Below are positions 45,551 to 54,341 of a stretch of 64,000 bases of DNA, one piece after another. How positions within the stretch are numbered: the first letter of the stretch is position 1; every line of letters starts with the position of its first letter. The stretch is from Kaistella jeonii (GTDB taxonomy: Bacteria; Bacteroidota; Bacteroidia; Flavobacteriales; Weeksellaceae). The position numbers were made by a program, and so were the translations under genes. The notes below the pieces were generated by a model. It made no database searches. It was not told the origin of the DNA and saw nothing but the letters and a program-made list of their open reading frames with translations. Where the stretch lies: positions 124,001-188,000 of the forward strand of contig NZ_JSYL01000005.1 in NCBI RefSeq assembly GCF_000812865.1, read 5' to 3'.

Positions 45551-45578
45551 AAAAAATGCTGAATATTTTCAGCATTTT
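45551..45578. terminator. Terminator of the 45.6 kb repeat protein gene
   Basis: AAAAATGCTGAA pairs with TTCAGCATTTTT around TATT, with T-runs on both strands. It separates this gene from the downstream subtilase promoter. Confidence 0.85.
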
Positions 45579-45600
45579 TCCTAGAATTATTTTAATAGTC

Positions 45601-46143
45601 TTATTTAATATAGGTTTTGTTTCCGTTTTTATTAATATAGTATTTTCCACCTTTTGGACCTACAAGAACTTGATGTCCATTATAATCTCCGCCGTTTGAA
45701 GGATGGTAAGCCTGTTTTACTGTATTGTGTGCAAGAGCTGTTTTTGCGGGCGTCACAGCTTGAGTATATTTCGTTGCTGGTTGCACGGAAGATGTTGTTG
45801 TTTGAACTATACTGGTAGTTGGAGCTACCGCATTGACCGCTGTTTTTCTGGTATACGTTCTTTTTGGTTTAATGATGCTGTTATTAGTTGTCGTTGAAAT
45901 TGTCGGCGTCACTGCAAGATCTGTTTTTCTAGTATACTTTCTTTTTGGTTTCACTTCATTAGTTACTGACGTAACGGGACCATTTGCAGTAACCACTGTT
46001 TCGGGTGAATCATCACTTTTTTTGGTGTGCTTCCTTTTTGTTTTGGTTGTTGGTGCACTTGTATCAACTCTTTGAGCAAAGAATTCTGATGTTCCAAAAG
46101 CTGTTATTAAGAATAATATCAAGAATAATTTAGTCGTTTTCAT
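45601..46143 (-). CDS. Exported basic repeat protein with PBCV basic-adaptor-like C-terminus
   Basis: A 180-residue exported protein. The signal peptide is about 1-23 (TSEFFAQ). The middle is Thr/Lys-rich low complexity with three related blocks, TKRKHTKKS, KPKRKYTRKT and KPKRTYTRKT, spaced by Thr/Val/Pro linkers. The C-terminal ~27 residues (GHQVLVGPKGGKYYINKNGNKTYIK) match the short G-P-x-G-G-x-Y-Y-I-N-x-x-G-N-K-x-Y pattern of PBCV-specific basic adaptor domains. The family is seen in secreted bacterial proteins, with no known biochemical role. The basic blocks could bind nucleic acid or cell-surface polymers; that is inference. Confidence 0.75.
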   Translation of the reverse strand: MKTTKLFLILFLITAFGTSEFFAQRVDTSAPTTKTKRKHTKKSDDSPETVVTANGPVTSVTNEVKPKRKYTRKTDLAVTPTISTTTNNSIIKPKRTYTRKTAVNAVAPTTSIVQTTTSSVQPATKYTQAVTPAKTALAHNTVKQAYHPSNGGDYNGHQVLVGPKGGKYYINKNGNKTYIK

Positions 46144-46281
46144 AATTTTATTTATTAAATTAATTGCTGAGAATTTATCTAAAATTATTCCATAAGTAAT
46201 TGTAAATCAAAAAATAACAGATTTTGTGATAGATTAAAAAAACATTAAAGGGAATTAATTTTTTAAAAAACTTAATTTTAG

Positions 46282-46289
46282 TAAATTTG
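46282..46289 (+). promoter_or_regulatory. -7 element of the aminotransferase gene
   Basis: TAAATTTG, 104 bases before the ATG at 46394, leaving room for a structured leader. Confidence 0.5.
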
Positions 46290-46309
46290 AACAAATATTT
46301 TTTTTATGA

Positions 46310-46359
46310 AATCGCCATTAATAGTTTCTGTAAAGAAACACTAATGAAGATAGGCGATT
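46310..46359 (+). other. Structured leader hairpin upstream of the aminotransferase gene
   Basis: AATCGCC (46310-46316) pairs with GGCGATT (46353-46359). Inside, GTTTCT-GTAA-AGAAAC (46324-46339) forms a perfect hairpin. The structure lies between the -7 box and the start codon. No poly-T follows, so it is not a classical terminator. Confidence 0.5.
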
Positions 46360-46393
46360 GAATATGACCAATAAAATCCAATAAAATTTTCAT

Positions 46394-47521
46394 ATGAAAA
46401 AAATTCAGATGGTTGACCTGCAAAGTCAATACTACAAGATAAAAGCTGATGTAGATAATGCAGTTTTAAACGTGATGGATTCTGCTGCCTTTATTAATGG
46501 TCCTGAAGTGAAATCTTTTCAGGCAGAATTGGAGCAGTATTTAGATGTAAAACACGTAATTCCCTGTGCAAATGGAACCGACGCTTTGCAAATTGCTTTA
46601 ATGGCGCTCGATTTAAAAGAAGGCGATGAGGTGATCACGGCAGATTTTACTTTTGCAGCTACAGTAGAAGTGGTTCATTTATTAAAATTAAAATCAGTTT
46701 TAGTTGATGTAGATTATGATACATTTACCATCGATATCGATAAATTGAAAGCAGCAATTACGCCGAAAACAAAAGCGATTATTCCAGTTCATATTTTTGG
46801 GCAGTGTGCGAATATGGAAGAGATTTTGAAAATAGCAAAAGAGCACAATCTTTTTGTTATTGAAGACGACGCACAGGCAATCGGCTCCGATATTATCTTC
46901 ACAGATGGAACGATGAAAAAATCTGGAACGATGGGAATTCTTGGAACAACTTCTTTCTTTCCTTCTAAAAATTTAGGTTGTTACGGTGACGGTGGCGCAA
47001 TTTTCACCAATGATGATGAACTCGCACACAAAATTAGAGGTATCGTAAATCACGGAATGTACGAAAGATATTACCACGATGAGGTTGGAGTAAACTCGCG
47101 TTTAGACAGTATTCAGGCGACAGTTTTAAGAAAGAAACTTCCACTTTTAGATGGTTATAATGACGCAAGAAGAAAAGCTGCAGATTATTATGACGAAGCT
47201 TTAGCCGGAAATCCTAATATTTTGACACCGAAAAGAGCTGAGTATTCAACGCACGTTTTTCATCAATATACTTTGAGAATTTTGAATGGAAAAAGAAATG
47301 AACTTCAGAAGTTTTTGACCGAAAAAGAAGTTCCTGCAATGATTTATTATCCTGTGGCTTTAAGAAAACAGAAAGCTTATTTTCAGGAAAGCAATGATGC
47401 AGATTTTGTAAATACCGACAAATTGTTGGAGCAAGTTATTTCTTTGCCGATGCACACAGAATTGGATGAAGAGCAATTGAAATATATTACAGACTCGGTT
47501 TTGGAGTTTATGAATAAATAA
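46394..47521 (+). CDS. DegT/DnrJ/EryC1/StrS family sugar aminotransferase
   Basis: A PLP-dependent aminotransferase of 375 residues acting on nucleotide-linked keto-sugars for surface polysaccharide. Visible family motifs: DLQSQYYKIKADVDNAV at the start, FINGPEVKSFQAELEQYL, CANGTDALQIAL (PLP phosphate site), ADFTFAATVEVV, PVHIFGQCANMEEI, IEDDAQAIG, and the lysine Lys192 in SFFPSKNLGCYGDGG. It is related to WecE and the WlbE/WbpE type; the sugar cannot be chosen. The start is at 46394 (MKKIQMVDLQ), after a leader with a strong hairpin. Downstream are a small membrane protein and a toxin-antitoxin pair, with galE 1.1 kb away. Confidence 0.9.
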   Translation: MKKIQMVDLQSQYYKIKADVDNAVLNVMDSAAFINGPEVKSFQAELEQYLDVKHVIPCANGTDALQIALMALDLKEGDEVITADFTFAATVEVVHLLKLKSVLVDVDYDTFTIDIDKLKAAITPKTKAIIPVHIFGQCANMEEILKIAKEHNLFVIEDDAQAIGSDIIFTDGTMKKSGTMGILGTTSFFPSKNLGCYGDGGAIFTNDDELAHKIRGIVNHGMYERYYHDEVGVNSRLDSIQATVLRKKLPLLDGYNDARRKAADYYDEALAGNPNILTPKRAEYSTHVFHQYTLRILNGKRNELQKFLTEKEVPAMIYYPVALRKQKAYFQESNDADFVNTDKLLEQVISLPMHTELDEEQLKYITDSVLEFMNK

Positions 47522-47580
47522 TTTGCTACTACTTTGTCAAAGTTAAAATCTTCGACAAGTTATTAAGTATAAGAAAAAAA

Positions 47581-47994
47581 ATGCAATTGTTTAAATTTAA
47601 ATTCGTTTATTATTTGGCGATTGTGTTTTCTTTTTTGACGTCTTGCCTTTTTGGATATATTGTAGTTTCAAAAATTAATACTGTTACTGAAATTGGTCTT
47701 TTTAAAGATGATTTGATTTATTTTCCTTTGAATTTTATTTCATTTCTGTCTTTTATAGTTTCATTTTTTCTGTTGATGAAATTCAAATCATTTGCAATAA
47801 AAGCTTTAAATATTGGAATAGTCTCATTTTGTATTTTAATAATTTTAGCAACTTATAAATCATTTATATTCAACGAAATTCAGTTTAAATTTTTAATTAT
47901 CTGGTTTATAATTTTTGTAATTAATGTATTTATTTTAGTACTGATTAATAAATATAGAATTATAATAAACATAAAATTTATTCAGACGAAATAA
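47581..47994 (+). CDS. Small four-helix membrane protein, unknown function
   Basis: A 137-residue very hydrophobic protein with four predicted membrane helices (about 9-29, 47-66, 74-91, 102-123) and almost no other features. It is rich in Phe, Ile and Lys, with AT-rich codons more extreme than the flanking sugar genes, which may hint at recent acquisition. It sits between an aminotransferase and a toxin-antitoxin pair, on the same strand. Function unknown. Confidence 0.5.
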   Translation: MQLFKFKFVYYLAIVFSFLTSCLFGYIVVSKINTVTEIGLFKDDLIYFPLNFISFLSFIVSFFLLMKFKSFAIKALNIGIVSFCILIILATYKSFIFNEIQFKFLIIWFIIFVINVFILVLINKYRIIINIKFIQTK

Positions 47995-48068
47995 ATGAAA
48001 TTGGGCAAAAGCAAAATTGAAAAATAGCTGATTAGTAAGTTTTAAAAGTTATCATTAAATTTACCATT

Positions 48069-48332
48069 ATGAATACCGAAACCTTAAAAATAAATTTAGC
48101 GCAAAGGATTTTATCTTTGAACGATTTACCACTTTTAGAGAAAATAAAAAATTTACTTAAAGCAGATGATGATGTCATCTATTATACTGTTGAAGGTAAA
48201 CCTATTACAAAAGATGAATTTATTTCTGAAATGGATGAGCAGCAGGAGGATATAAAAAATGGAACTGCTAAATTTCACACTACTGACAATGTTCGGAAAA
48301 TTGTTATGAATGAAAATAGTTTGGGAAGATAG
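48069..48332 (+). CDS. Antitoxin-like protein of a RelE/ParE-type module
   Basis: An 87-residue protein whose first half (LAQRILSLNDLPLLEKIKNLLKADDD) is helical and whose second half contains YYTVEGKPITKDEFISEMDEQQEDIKNG, a pattern common in Bacteroidetes antitoxins partnered with ParE/RelE toxins. The stop overlaps the start of the toxin gene by 23 bp, the usual arrangement of translationally coupled toxin-antitoxin pairs. Likely autoregulates the pair. The DNA-binding fold is not certain. Confidence 0.75.
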   Translation: MNTETLKINLAQRILSLNDLPLLEKIKNLLKADDDVIYYTVEGKPITKDEFISEMDEQQEDIKNGTAKFHTTDNVRKIVMNENSLGR

Positions 48333-48600
48333 AGCATTATCAGATTTAAAAAATGCTATTTCGTTTATTAAATTGCAAAGTCCAAAAAATGCTGAAATGG
48401 TTTTAGAGAAGTTGATAAAACTTTCCGAATCATTGTCGAATATGCCTTACAAATTTCCCAAAGAACCTGTATATAATAGGGAAAACATTCGTTTCGTTAC
48501 AAAATGGAGTTTCAAGATAATCTACCAAGTTGAAAACGAAATGATTATTATTCTAAGAATTTTCAGTATACACCAAAATCCTGATAAAATTTTAGAATAA
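48310..48600 (+). CDS. Type II toxin, RelE/ParE family
   Basis: A 96-residue protein with the ParE/RelE pattern: VWEDRALSDLKNAISFIKLQSPKNAEMVLEKLIKLSESLSNMPYKFPKEP, then YNRENIRFVTKWSFKIIYQVENEMIIILRIFSIHQNPDKI. The core of strands and the RIFSIHQNP segment are typical of ParE-like members. It may act on mRNA at the ribosome (RelE) or on gyrase (ParE); sequence favours the ParE-like branch. It overlaps the antitoxin gene by 23 bp. Confidence 0.88.
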   Translation: MKIVWEDRALSDLKNAISFIKLQSPKNAEMVLEKLIKLSESLSNMPYKFPKEPVYNRENIRFVTKWSFKIIYQVENEMIIILRIFSIHQNPDKILE

Positions 48601-48635
48601 ATACAAAATCTAATTAAATCACCAATTAAAAACAC

Positions 48636-49652
48636 ATGACAATACTCGTTACCGGCGGACTCGGTTATATCGGTTCTCACACCGTTGTAGAACTTTTACA
48701 GAATAATTTTCAAGTCATCATTGTTGATGATATGTCAAATTCTGAAAAATTTATTCTCAATAATATTGAAAAAATCGCAGGTAAAAGGCCCGTTTTTTTT
48801 CCATTTGATTTAAAAAGAAAAGAACTGCTTTCCCAGGTTTTCGATGCTTACGAGATCGATGGGTGTATTCATTTTGCGGCTTACAAAGCAGTAGGAGAGA
48901 GCCAGGAAAAACCTCTGGATTATTACGAAAATAATCTCTTTTCTCTGATCAATGTGTTACAGGAATTTAAAACAAGAAATATTTCGAACTTTATTTTCAG
49001 TTCATCCTGCACGGTTTACGGACAAGCTGATGAACAGCCGATCGATGAAAATACACCGCTCAAAATGCCGGAATCTTCTTACGGAAAAACCAAACAAATG
49101 GGCGAGGAAATCCTGAAAGATTTTGCGACTGCTTATCAAAAGAAAGTTTCTTTACTTCGGTATTTTAATCCGATCGGTTCGCATCCGACTGCTTTGTTGG
49201 GAGAACTGCCAATTGGTGTTCCCAATAATTTGGTTCCTTATGTAACTCAAACCGCTTCCGGAATTAGAGAGAAACTATCGATTTGGGGAAATGATTATCC
49301 GACAGAAGATGGAACAGCAGTTCGCGACTATATATACGTTGTTGATCTCGCAAAAGCACACGTGAAAGCATTGCAGAAATTAATGAACGAAACTTCCGAA
49401 ACCTTGATTGATATTTACAATCTTGGGACCGGAAAAGGTTCCTCCGTTTTAGAAGTGGTTGAAGCGTTCGAAATTGCAAACGATGTAAAAGTTCCGTATC
49501 AGATATGTGAAAGAAGAGCCGGAGATATTACCATTGCTTATGCAAATGCCGATAAAGCAGAAAGAGAATTGGGTTGGAAAGCCGGTACTTCTCTGGAAGA
49601 AGCTTTAAGAACAACTTGGGAATGGCAAAAATATTTGCAAACCCGAAATTAA
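48636..49652 (+). CDS. galE: UDP-glucose 4-epimerase
   Basis: Interconverts UDP-glucose and UDP-galactose using NAD. This 338-residue SDR protein has the NAD motif TGGLGYIGSHT (6-16), Ser122-124 (FSSSCTVYGQ), the catalytic pair Tyr149 and Lys153 (SSYGKTKQMGE), the family motifs LRYFNPIGSHP and LVPYVTQTA, RDYIYVVDLAKAH and GWKA at the C-terminus. Length and motifs are standard for GalE. It lies 36 bp after the toxin gene and ends at a terminator; linkage to a capsule or LPS region is possible but not shown. Confidence 0.93.
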   Translation: MTILVTGGLGYIGSHTVVELLQNNFQVIIVDDMSNSEKFILNNIEKIAGKRPVFFPFDLKRKELLSQVFDAYEIDGCIHFAAYKAVGESQEKPLDYYENNLFSLINVLQEFKTRNISNFIFSSSCTVYGQADEQPIDENTPLKMPESSYGKTKQMGEEILKDFATAYQKKVSLLRYFNPIGSHPTALLGELPIGVPNNLVPYVTQTASGIREKLSIWGNDYPTEDGTAVRDYIYVVDLAKAHVKALQKLMNETSETLIDIYNLGTGKGSSVLEVVEAFEIANDVKVPYQICERRAGDITIAYANADKAERELGWKAGTSLEEALRTTWEWQKYLQTRN

Positions 49653-49670
49653 AAACTTTAAATAAAGATC

Positions 49671-49706
49671 AAAAAAAATCCTGAAACTTATATTTCAGGA
49701 TTTTTT
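49671..49706. terminator. Bidirectional terminator
   Basis: ATCCTGAAA pairs with TTTCAGGAT, flanked by A7 and T6. It lies between convergent galE and the TonB-type receptor gene. Confidence 0.88.
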
Positions 49707-49727
49707 GTATTTACATTTTCTCAAGTC

Positions 49728-52295
49728 CTACATTGGTGGACCTTGGTCATCGCCGCCCTGACTGTTGGAGTTAATGTCTTTTTTCTTTTTCGGCTGATCT
49801 ATTTTATCGCCCTGTTTAAAACGGTAACTTAGAGAAATACTAAACTGTCGCGGCTGCCATTGCATATAACTGTACTGTGAATAAGCGGGAGTGGTTACGA
49901 AATTTTCTCTCGCACGAGTATTGAAAATATCCTGAATATTGAAAGATATAGTTCCGTTTCCTTTCCAAATGGTTTGACTTGCACCCAGATTTACAGCATA
50001 CATCGGTTTTCTTTGCGTGGAAACATTGTTTTCTGCACCACGATAAAAGCCTTGAATCTGGAAACTTGTCGTTTTCGTTGGCTTAAAAGTATTTGTTAAA
50101 CGTAATCTTGTCGAAAATCCTTTTCCGGAGAAATCAAAACCTTGGTAATTACCACTATTATTATAGCCGTACAAATCTGCACTTCCCATAATTTTCCACC
50201 ATTTGAAAGGATCGTAAGTTGCATTCACGTCTAAACCATAATTTGTTTCACTTCCTGCATTTACTGGCATCGTATAAATGACTGTTTTATTGTTTTCATC
50301 TAATCCACTATATTGGTAAAAATTCACTTCATCTTCCGATTTTTTCAAATATAAAGTCGGGTTAAAAGTAACTTTACTTTTCGTTAAATTATAACCCAAT
50401 TCAAAAGAGTTTTCATAAGTAGGATTCAAATCAGGATTTCCGCTGAATAAGTTTCTATTATTATTGTAAGACATGAACGGAATTAGGAAAAACGAACGCG
50501 GTCGATTAATTCTTCTGGAGTAATTTAGTAATAATTGATTGTTTTTATTCAGATCATAACTTAAGAAAACACTTGGAAAAAATTTCAGATAATTTTTGTT
50601 GACATTAATTTGTACGGCATCACTTATTCTTTTAAAATTAACATTAATGTCTGTATTTTCGGCTCTCAACCCTAACTGATAACCGAAATTGCTGATTTTA
50701 CTTTTGAACTGAGCGTAACCTGCAAAAATATTTTCGTTGTAAAAAGTTTTGCTCGTAAAATTTGGTAATATTGTGGTCGGAGCGTTATTTTTGCTTTCAT
50801 CCACATAATAATCGTAGTCATTTTTATTGGAGTCAAATCTCGCTCCTGCTTCAATTTTAGAAGCTGTGCCAATTGGCAACTCATAATCAGCTTTGGCTAA
50901 AAAAGTACTGTTCTCAGTTTTCGTAAGAATATTATTTAAAGTTAAAGTAGGAATATCTAATTTATTATCGAAACCATTTTCTGTAATGAAAGAAGTTCCT
51001 TCGCTTTTGCTTTTCTGATAACTTGTTGCAAGAGATATAAGTTGTCCTTTGTCGCCAATTTTCTGGTCATATCCTAAATCTGCCTGAAAAGAATTATTCA
51101 CATTTGTTCCTACATTCAGACGGTTTGTAAACTGATTCGTTAAAGTAAAAGGAACATTCGGATAACCGGTCGCGGCACTGTCTTTTATAATTACGTTGTC
51201 GAAATAATTCGTGTTACCTGTAGATTCATTATTGAAATTCCTGAACATTACAGAAGCATTCAAAGTTGATTTATCAGTAACATCTACCAAAAATCCGGTC
51301 GTAACGTTGTAATTTTTACTTTCACTTTTATTGGTTCCATCCTGAATCGATTTCAGAGAGAAACCATCGTTCAGAATTTGTGGATTAAGGAACGAATTAA
51401 ACTCAGAGTTATTAGTAGATTTACTTCTGTTGTAACCACCACCACCATTGATATAATACGTCCATGCTCCTTTTCTCCAGCTTAGATTGGTATTCAGTCG
51501 GGTAGTTGGTAAATAACCTAAAGTTCCTTCAATACTACCATTAAAACCAATTTTCTTAGATTTTTTCAGAATAATATTTAGAATTCCAGCGGTTCCACTT
51601 GCTTCATATTTTGAAGAAGGATTGGTAATGACTTCAATTCTATCAATTTGGTCTGCGGGAATTGATTTTAATGCATCTGCACCGTCATCAATTCCAAGCA
51701 TTGAAGAAGGTTTTCCATTAATCAAAAATCTTACATTTGTATTTCCACGCATTGAAACAGTTCCGTCTGTATCTACATCTACGGAAGGTACATTTGCTAA
51801 CACATCCTGAAGATTCCCACCCTTTGCAACGATATCTAAGGAAGGATCATAAACTTTTTTATCGATTTCTACGCGATACGCTTTCACCGCTTGACCCGTA
51901 ATTACAACACCTTGAATATCTGAAGTTTTTGTACCGGTAACTGAACTTTCAGCTTCTACTGTAAAATTTCCAAGATCTGCAGCTGCGGAAATTTGTTTGT
52001 TCAAAGTCGTCTTTTTGAAGTCGATGGCTTCAATCGTAATGTCGTAATTTCCAGGAGTAAGATCTAATTTGTAAATTCCTTTATCATCACTCAAAACGGC
52101 ATCACTGTACAATTTATTCGCCTTATTGCTAAATGTTACAGATGCGTAAGGAACGGCAATGTTTTGCTTGCTCATGATTTTTCCATTCACACTTACTTTT
52201 TGCTGCGCAAATGCCAAACTTACTGCACCAAGAACAAAAGCTAATCCTAATGTTCTTTTTTTGATAATTGATGAAATCTCAATTCTATTCGTCAT
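49728..52295 (-). CDS. TonB-dependent receptor-like outer-membrane barrel protein
   Basis: An 855-residue outer-membrane protein. It has a signal peptide (about 1-30, LAFAQ), then a CarboxypepD_reg-like domain (about 31-115, SVNGKIMSKQNIAVPYASVTFS, GIYKLDLTPGNYDITIEA), a plug-like domain (about 125-240, LQDVLANVPSVDVDTDGTVSMRGNTNVRFLINGKPS, IDRIEVITNPSSKYEASGTAGILNIILKK) and a long barrel (about 245-830). A polar tail with PKKKKDINSNSQGG ends the protein. It resembles the outer membrane beta-barrel protein family paired with peptide or metal uptake. No SusD partner is adjacent. Substrate unknown. Confidence 0.88.
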   Translation of the reverse strand: MTNRIEISSIIKKRTLGLAFVLGAVSLAFAQQKVSVNGKIMSKQNIAVPYASVTFSNKANKLYSDAVLSDDKGIYKLDLTPGNYDITIEAIDFKKTTLNKQISAAADLGNFTVEAESSVTGTKTSDIQGVVITGQAVKAYRVEIDKKVYDPSLDIVAKGGNLQDVLANVPSVDVDTDGTVSMRGNTNVRFLINGKPSSMLGIDDGADALKSIPADQIDRIEVITNPSSKYEASGTAGILNIILKKSKKIGFNGSIEGTLGYLPTTRLNTNLSWRKGAWTYYINGGGGYNRSKSTNNSEFNSFLNPQILNDGFSLKSIQDGTNKSESKNYNVTTGFLVDVTDKSTLNASVMFRNFNNESTGNTNYFDNVIIKDSAATGYPNVPFTLTNQFTNRLNVGTNVNNSFQADLGYDQKIGDKGQLISLATSYQKSKSEGTSFITENGFDNKLDIPTLTLNNILTKTENSTFLAKADYELPIGTASKIEAGARFDSNKNDYDYYVDESKNNAPTTILPNFTSKTFYNENIFAGYAQFKSKISNFGYQLGLRAENTDINVNFKRISDAVQINVNKNYLKFFPSVFLSYDLNKNNQLLLNYSRRINRPRSFFLIPFMSYNNNRNLFSGNPDLNPTYENSFELGYNLTKSKVTFNPTLYLKKSEDEVNFYQYSGLDENNKTVIYTMPVNAGSETNYGLDVNATYDPFKWWKIMGSADLYGYNNSGNYQGFDFSGKGFSTRLRLTNTFKPTKTTSFQIQGFYRGAENNVSTQRKPMYAVNLGASQTIWKGNGTISFNIQDIFNTRARENFVTTPAYSQYSYMQWQPRQFSISLSYRFKQGDKIDQPKKKKDINSNSQGGDDQGPPM

Positions 52296-52372
52296 ATTCT
52301 TAGTTTAACTATACTGATTACTTTTTTTAACAAAAGTTAAATTAAATGTTTGTTTAATAATTACTAAATTCC

Positions 52373-52397
52373 AAAAAAAGGCTCAGAATTTTCTGAT
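52373..52397 (-). terminator. Terminator of mltG
   Basis: TCAGA and TCTGA (52383-52396) form a short stem. On the minus strand it is followed by GCC and a run of seven T. Confidence 0.5.
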
Positions 52398-52420
52398 ATC
52401 TACTTTTTTTAATTTTATAA

Positions 52421-53458
52421 TTATTTGATGTTTTTAGAGTTCAGCCATTGTTGATATGCTTTAGCGTTGACTTCATGTTCCGCTGCACTCGCTGTAAATT
52501 TGTGAAAACCAAATCTTTTCGGATCAGCGCACATATAAATAAAATCACTTTTCTGAGCATTCAAAACCGCATCAACTGAGTTCTTATCAACCATACAAAT
52601 TGGTCCGGGTGGAATTCCCGCTGTGAAATAAGTATTATAAGGAGAAGGTTCGCGTAAATGTTTGAAGAAAACTCTTTTCAGTGTTTCCCCCTGAAAGTTA
52701 TTGGCTTTACTTACCGCGTATATTACGGTAGGATCGCTTTGTAATTTCATGCCTTTTCTATATCGATTCAAATACAAACCTGCGACGGTCTTCATTTCGT
52801 CGGGTTTTCCGCCGGTTTCTTTATAAACCAAAGATGCTAAAGCATAAATTTGATCTCTCGTTAAACCAGAATTCTGCTCTTTAGCTTTTCTTTCTGAAGT
52901 CCAGAAACTGTTATATTCTCCTTCAAATTTTTTAAAGAAATCTTTTGGAGTTACGGTCCAGAAGAAGTTGTAAGAATCAATGAAGAAATATTTTTTTAAA
53001 TCTTCAGCATTACTAAATCCTTTTTCTGTCGCAATTTTATCTAAATCATTGGCAAATCTCAAAGAATCCAATTCTGTTTTTTTGGCAACTTTTCCGATCA
53101 TTTGATACACCGTGAAAAAATCTCCTATTCGGAACGTGTTTTCGGTTTGATTTCCAGATTTGATCATATTAACCAAATCGGTATTATTGGTTCCTGATTT
53201 TATGTGGTATCGACCAGCATTGAGAAATTTGGTTAAATTTTTGCTTTTTGCGACCGCTGAAAATGTTTCTTTATTTTTGATATAAGGAGCAATCGAATCC
53301 ATGATCGAGTTGAAATTGGCAGAATGTGGAATTAAGACATACCCTTCTTTTTCCACATTATTGCCGTAATACTTTTTGTAATATTTATACCCAAAAAAAC
53401 TTCCGATTGCAAAAAATAGAAATATGATTACCGAAATTATTCCCGAAGATTTTTTCAT
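52421..53458 (-). CDS. mltG: Endolytic murein transglycosylase MltG
   Basis: Cleaves nascent glycan strands and ends their elongation. A 345-residue inner-membrane protein: a single N-terminal membrane helix (about 6-23), a LysM-like segment, and the YceG/MltG catalytic domain with Glu214 (LVYKETGG), NRYRKGMKLQSDPTVIYA, PSPYNTYFTAGIPPGPI, and a C-terminal DFIYMCADPKRFGFHKFTAS block. It starts 19 bp after the dapF stop on the same strand and so forms an operon for cell-wall work with dapF. Confidence 0.93.
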   Translation of the reverse strand: MKKSSGIISVIIFLFFAIGSFFGYKYYKKYYGNNVEKEGYVLIPHSANFNSIMDSIAPYIKNKETFSAVAKSKNLTKFLNAGRYHIKSGTNNTDLVNMIKSGNQTENTFRIGDFFTVYQMIGKVAKKTELDSLRFANDLDKIATEKGFSNAEDLKKYFFIDSYNFFWTVTPKDFFKKFEGEYNSFWTSERKAKEQNSGLTRDQIYALASLVYKETGGKPDEMKTVAGLYLNRYRKGMKLQSDPTVIYAVSKANNFQGETLKRVFFKHLREPSPYNTYFTAGIPPGPICMVDKNSVDAVLNAQKSDFIYMCADPKRFGFHKFTASAAEHEVNAKAYQQWLNSKNIK

Positions 53459-53477
53459 TGGTATGATCTGAAATATG

Positions 53478-54254
53478 CTATAAATTAATTTTGCCTTTAA
53501 AAACCTGTTTTGCCGGACCTTCTAACCAAATATTTTTAAAACTTTCTCCTTCCTGTTCTGCGTAAACTTTTAGATTTCCACCCAAAACTTTTACATTTAC
53601 AGAAGTTTGATTTTTATCTTTCAAAAAAACCAGGGCCGAAGCTGTCGCTCCCGTTCCACAACTGAAAGTTTCATCTTCAACACCTCGTTCGTAAGTTCGT
53701 ATGAAGATTTCATTTTCCGAAATTTCTTCTACAAAATTTACATTGATTCCTTCTTGGCAATAAGACGGCGAATTTCTGATATTGTTACCATTTTCGTAAA
53801 CTTTATAATTCTTTAACATTTCAACGAAAGTCACGTAATGCGGAGAACCGGTATTGAGTTCAAAATCGTTTTCAATGTTTTTAATGGAATCTACGTCAAT
53901 CATCTTGAGTTTGATGATTCCGTTGTTGATTTCAGCTTCATGTAAACCGTCGATTGCGGTGAAAGTAGTATGATCTTCAAAAACGTCTAGAAAATGTGCA
54001 AAAGCTACTAAACATCTTCCGCCGTTGCCGCACATTGTACTTTCGTTTCCGTCGGAATTATAATAGACCATTTTGAAATCTGCAGATAAATCATTTTCTA
54101 ATAAAATTAATCCGTCACCACCAATGCCAAAACGGCGGTCGCAGATTTTTTCTATTATTTCTGTCTCTTTTGGAAACTGTAGATCACGGTTGTCGATCAT
54201 TACGAAATCGTTTCCCGTTCCTTGATATTTAAAAAATTCTATGGTATTTTGCAT
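53478..54254 (-). CDS. dapF: Diaminopimelate epimerase
   Basis: Converts LL-diaminopimelate to the meso form for lysine and peptidoglycan. The 258-residue protein has the paired catalytic cysteines: Cys75 in STMCGNGGRC and Cys199 in ETFSCGTGA. The N-terminal FFKYQGTGNDFVMIDNR motif and DRRFGIGGDG are standard. It implies meso-DAP-type peptidoglycan, consistent with MurF and the amidase. The -7 box TATCTTTG is 38 bases upstream. Followed at 19 bp by mltG. Confidence 0.95.
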   Translation of the reverse strand: MQNTIEFFKYQGTGNDFVMIDNRDLQFPKETEIIEKICDRRFGIGGDGLILLENDLSADFKMVYYNSDGNESTMCGNGGRCLVAFAHFLDVFEDHTTFTAIDGLHEAEINNGIIKLKMIDVDSIKNIENDFELNTGSPHYVTFVEMLKNYKVYENGNNIRNSPSYCQEGINVNFVEEISENEIFIRTYERGVEDETFSCGTGATASALVFLKDKNQTSVNVKVLGGNLKVYAEQEGESFKNIWLEGPAKQVFKGKINL

Positions 54255-54292
54255 AAAACTTAGCGGTTTTTACCCATATATTTTTGGGAGTG

Positions 54293-54300
54293 CAAAGATA
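54293..54300 (-). promoter_or_regulatory. -7 element of dapF-mltG
   Basis: TATCTTTG on the minus strand, 38 bases before the dapF ATG at 54254. Confidence 0.5.
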
Positions 54301-54341
54301 CTGAAAAGTTTATCATCACATAAAAAACCTTATCGTTTAAA

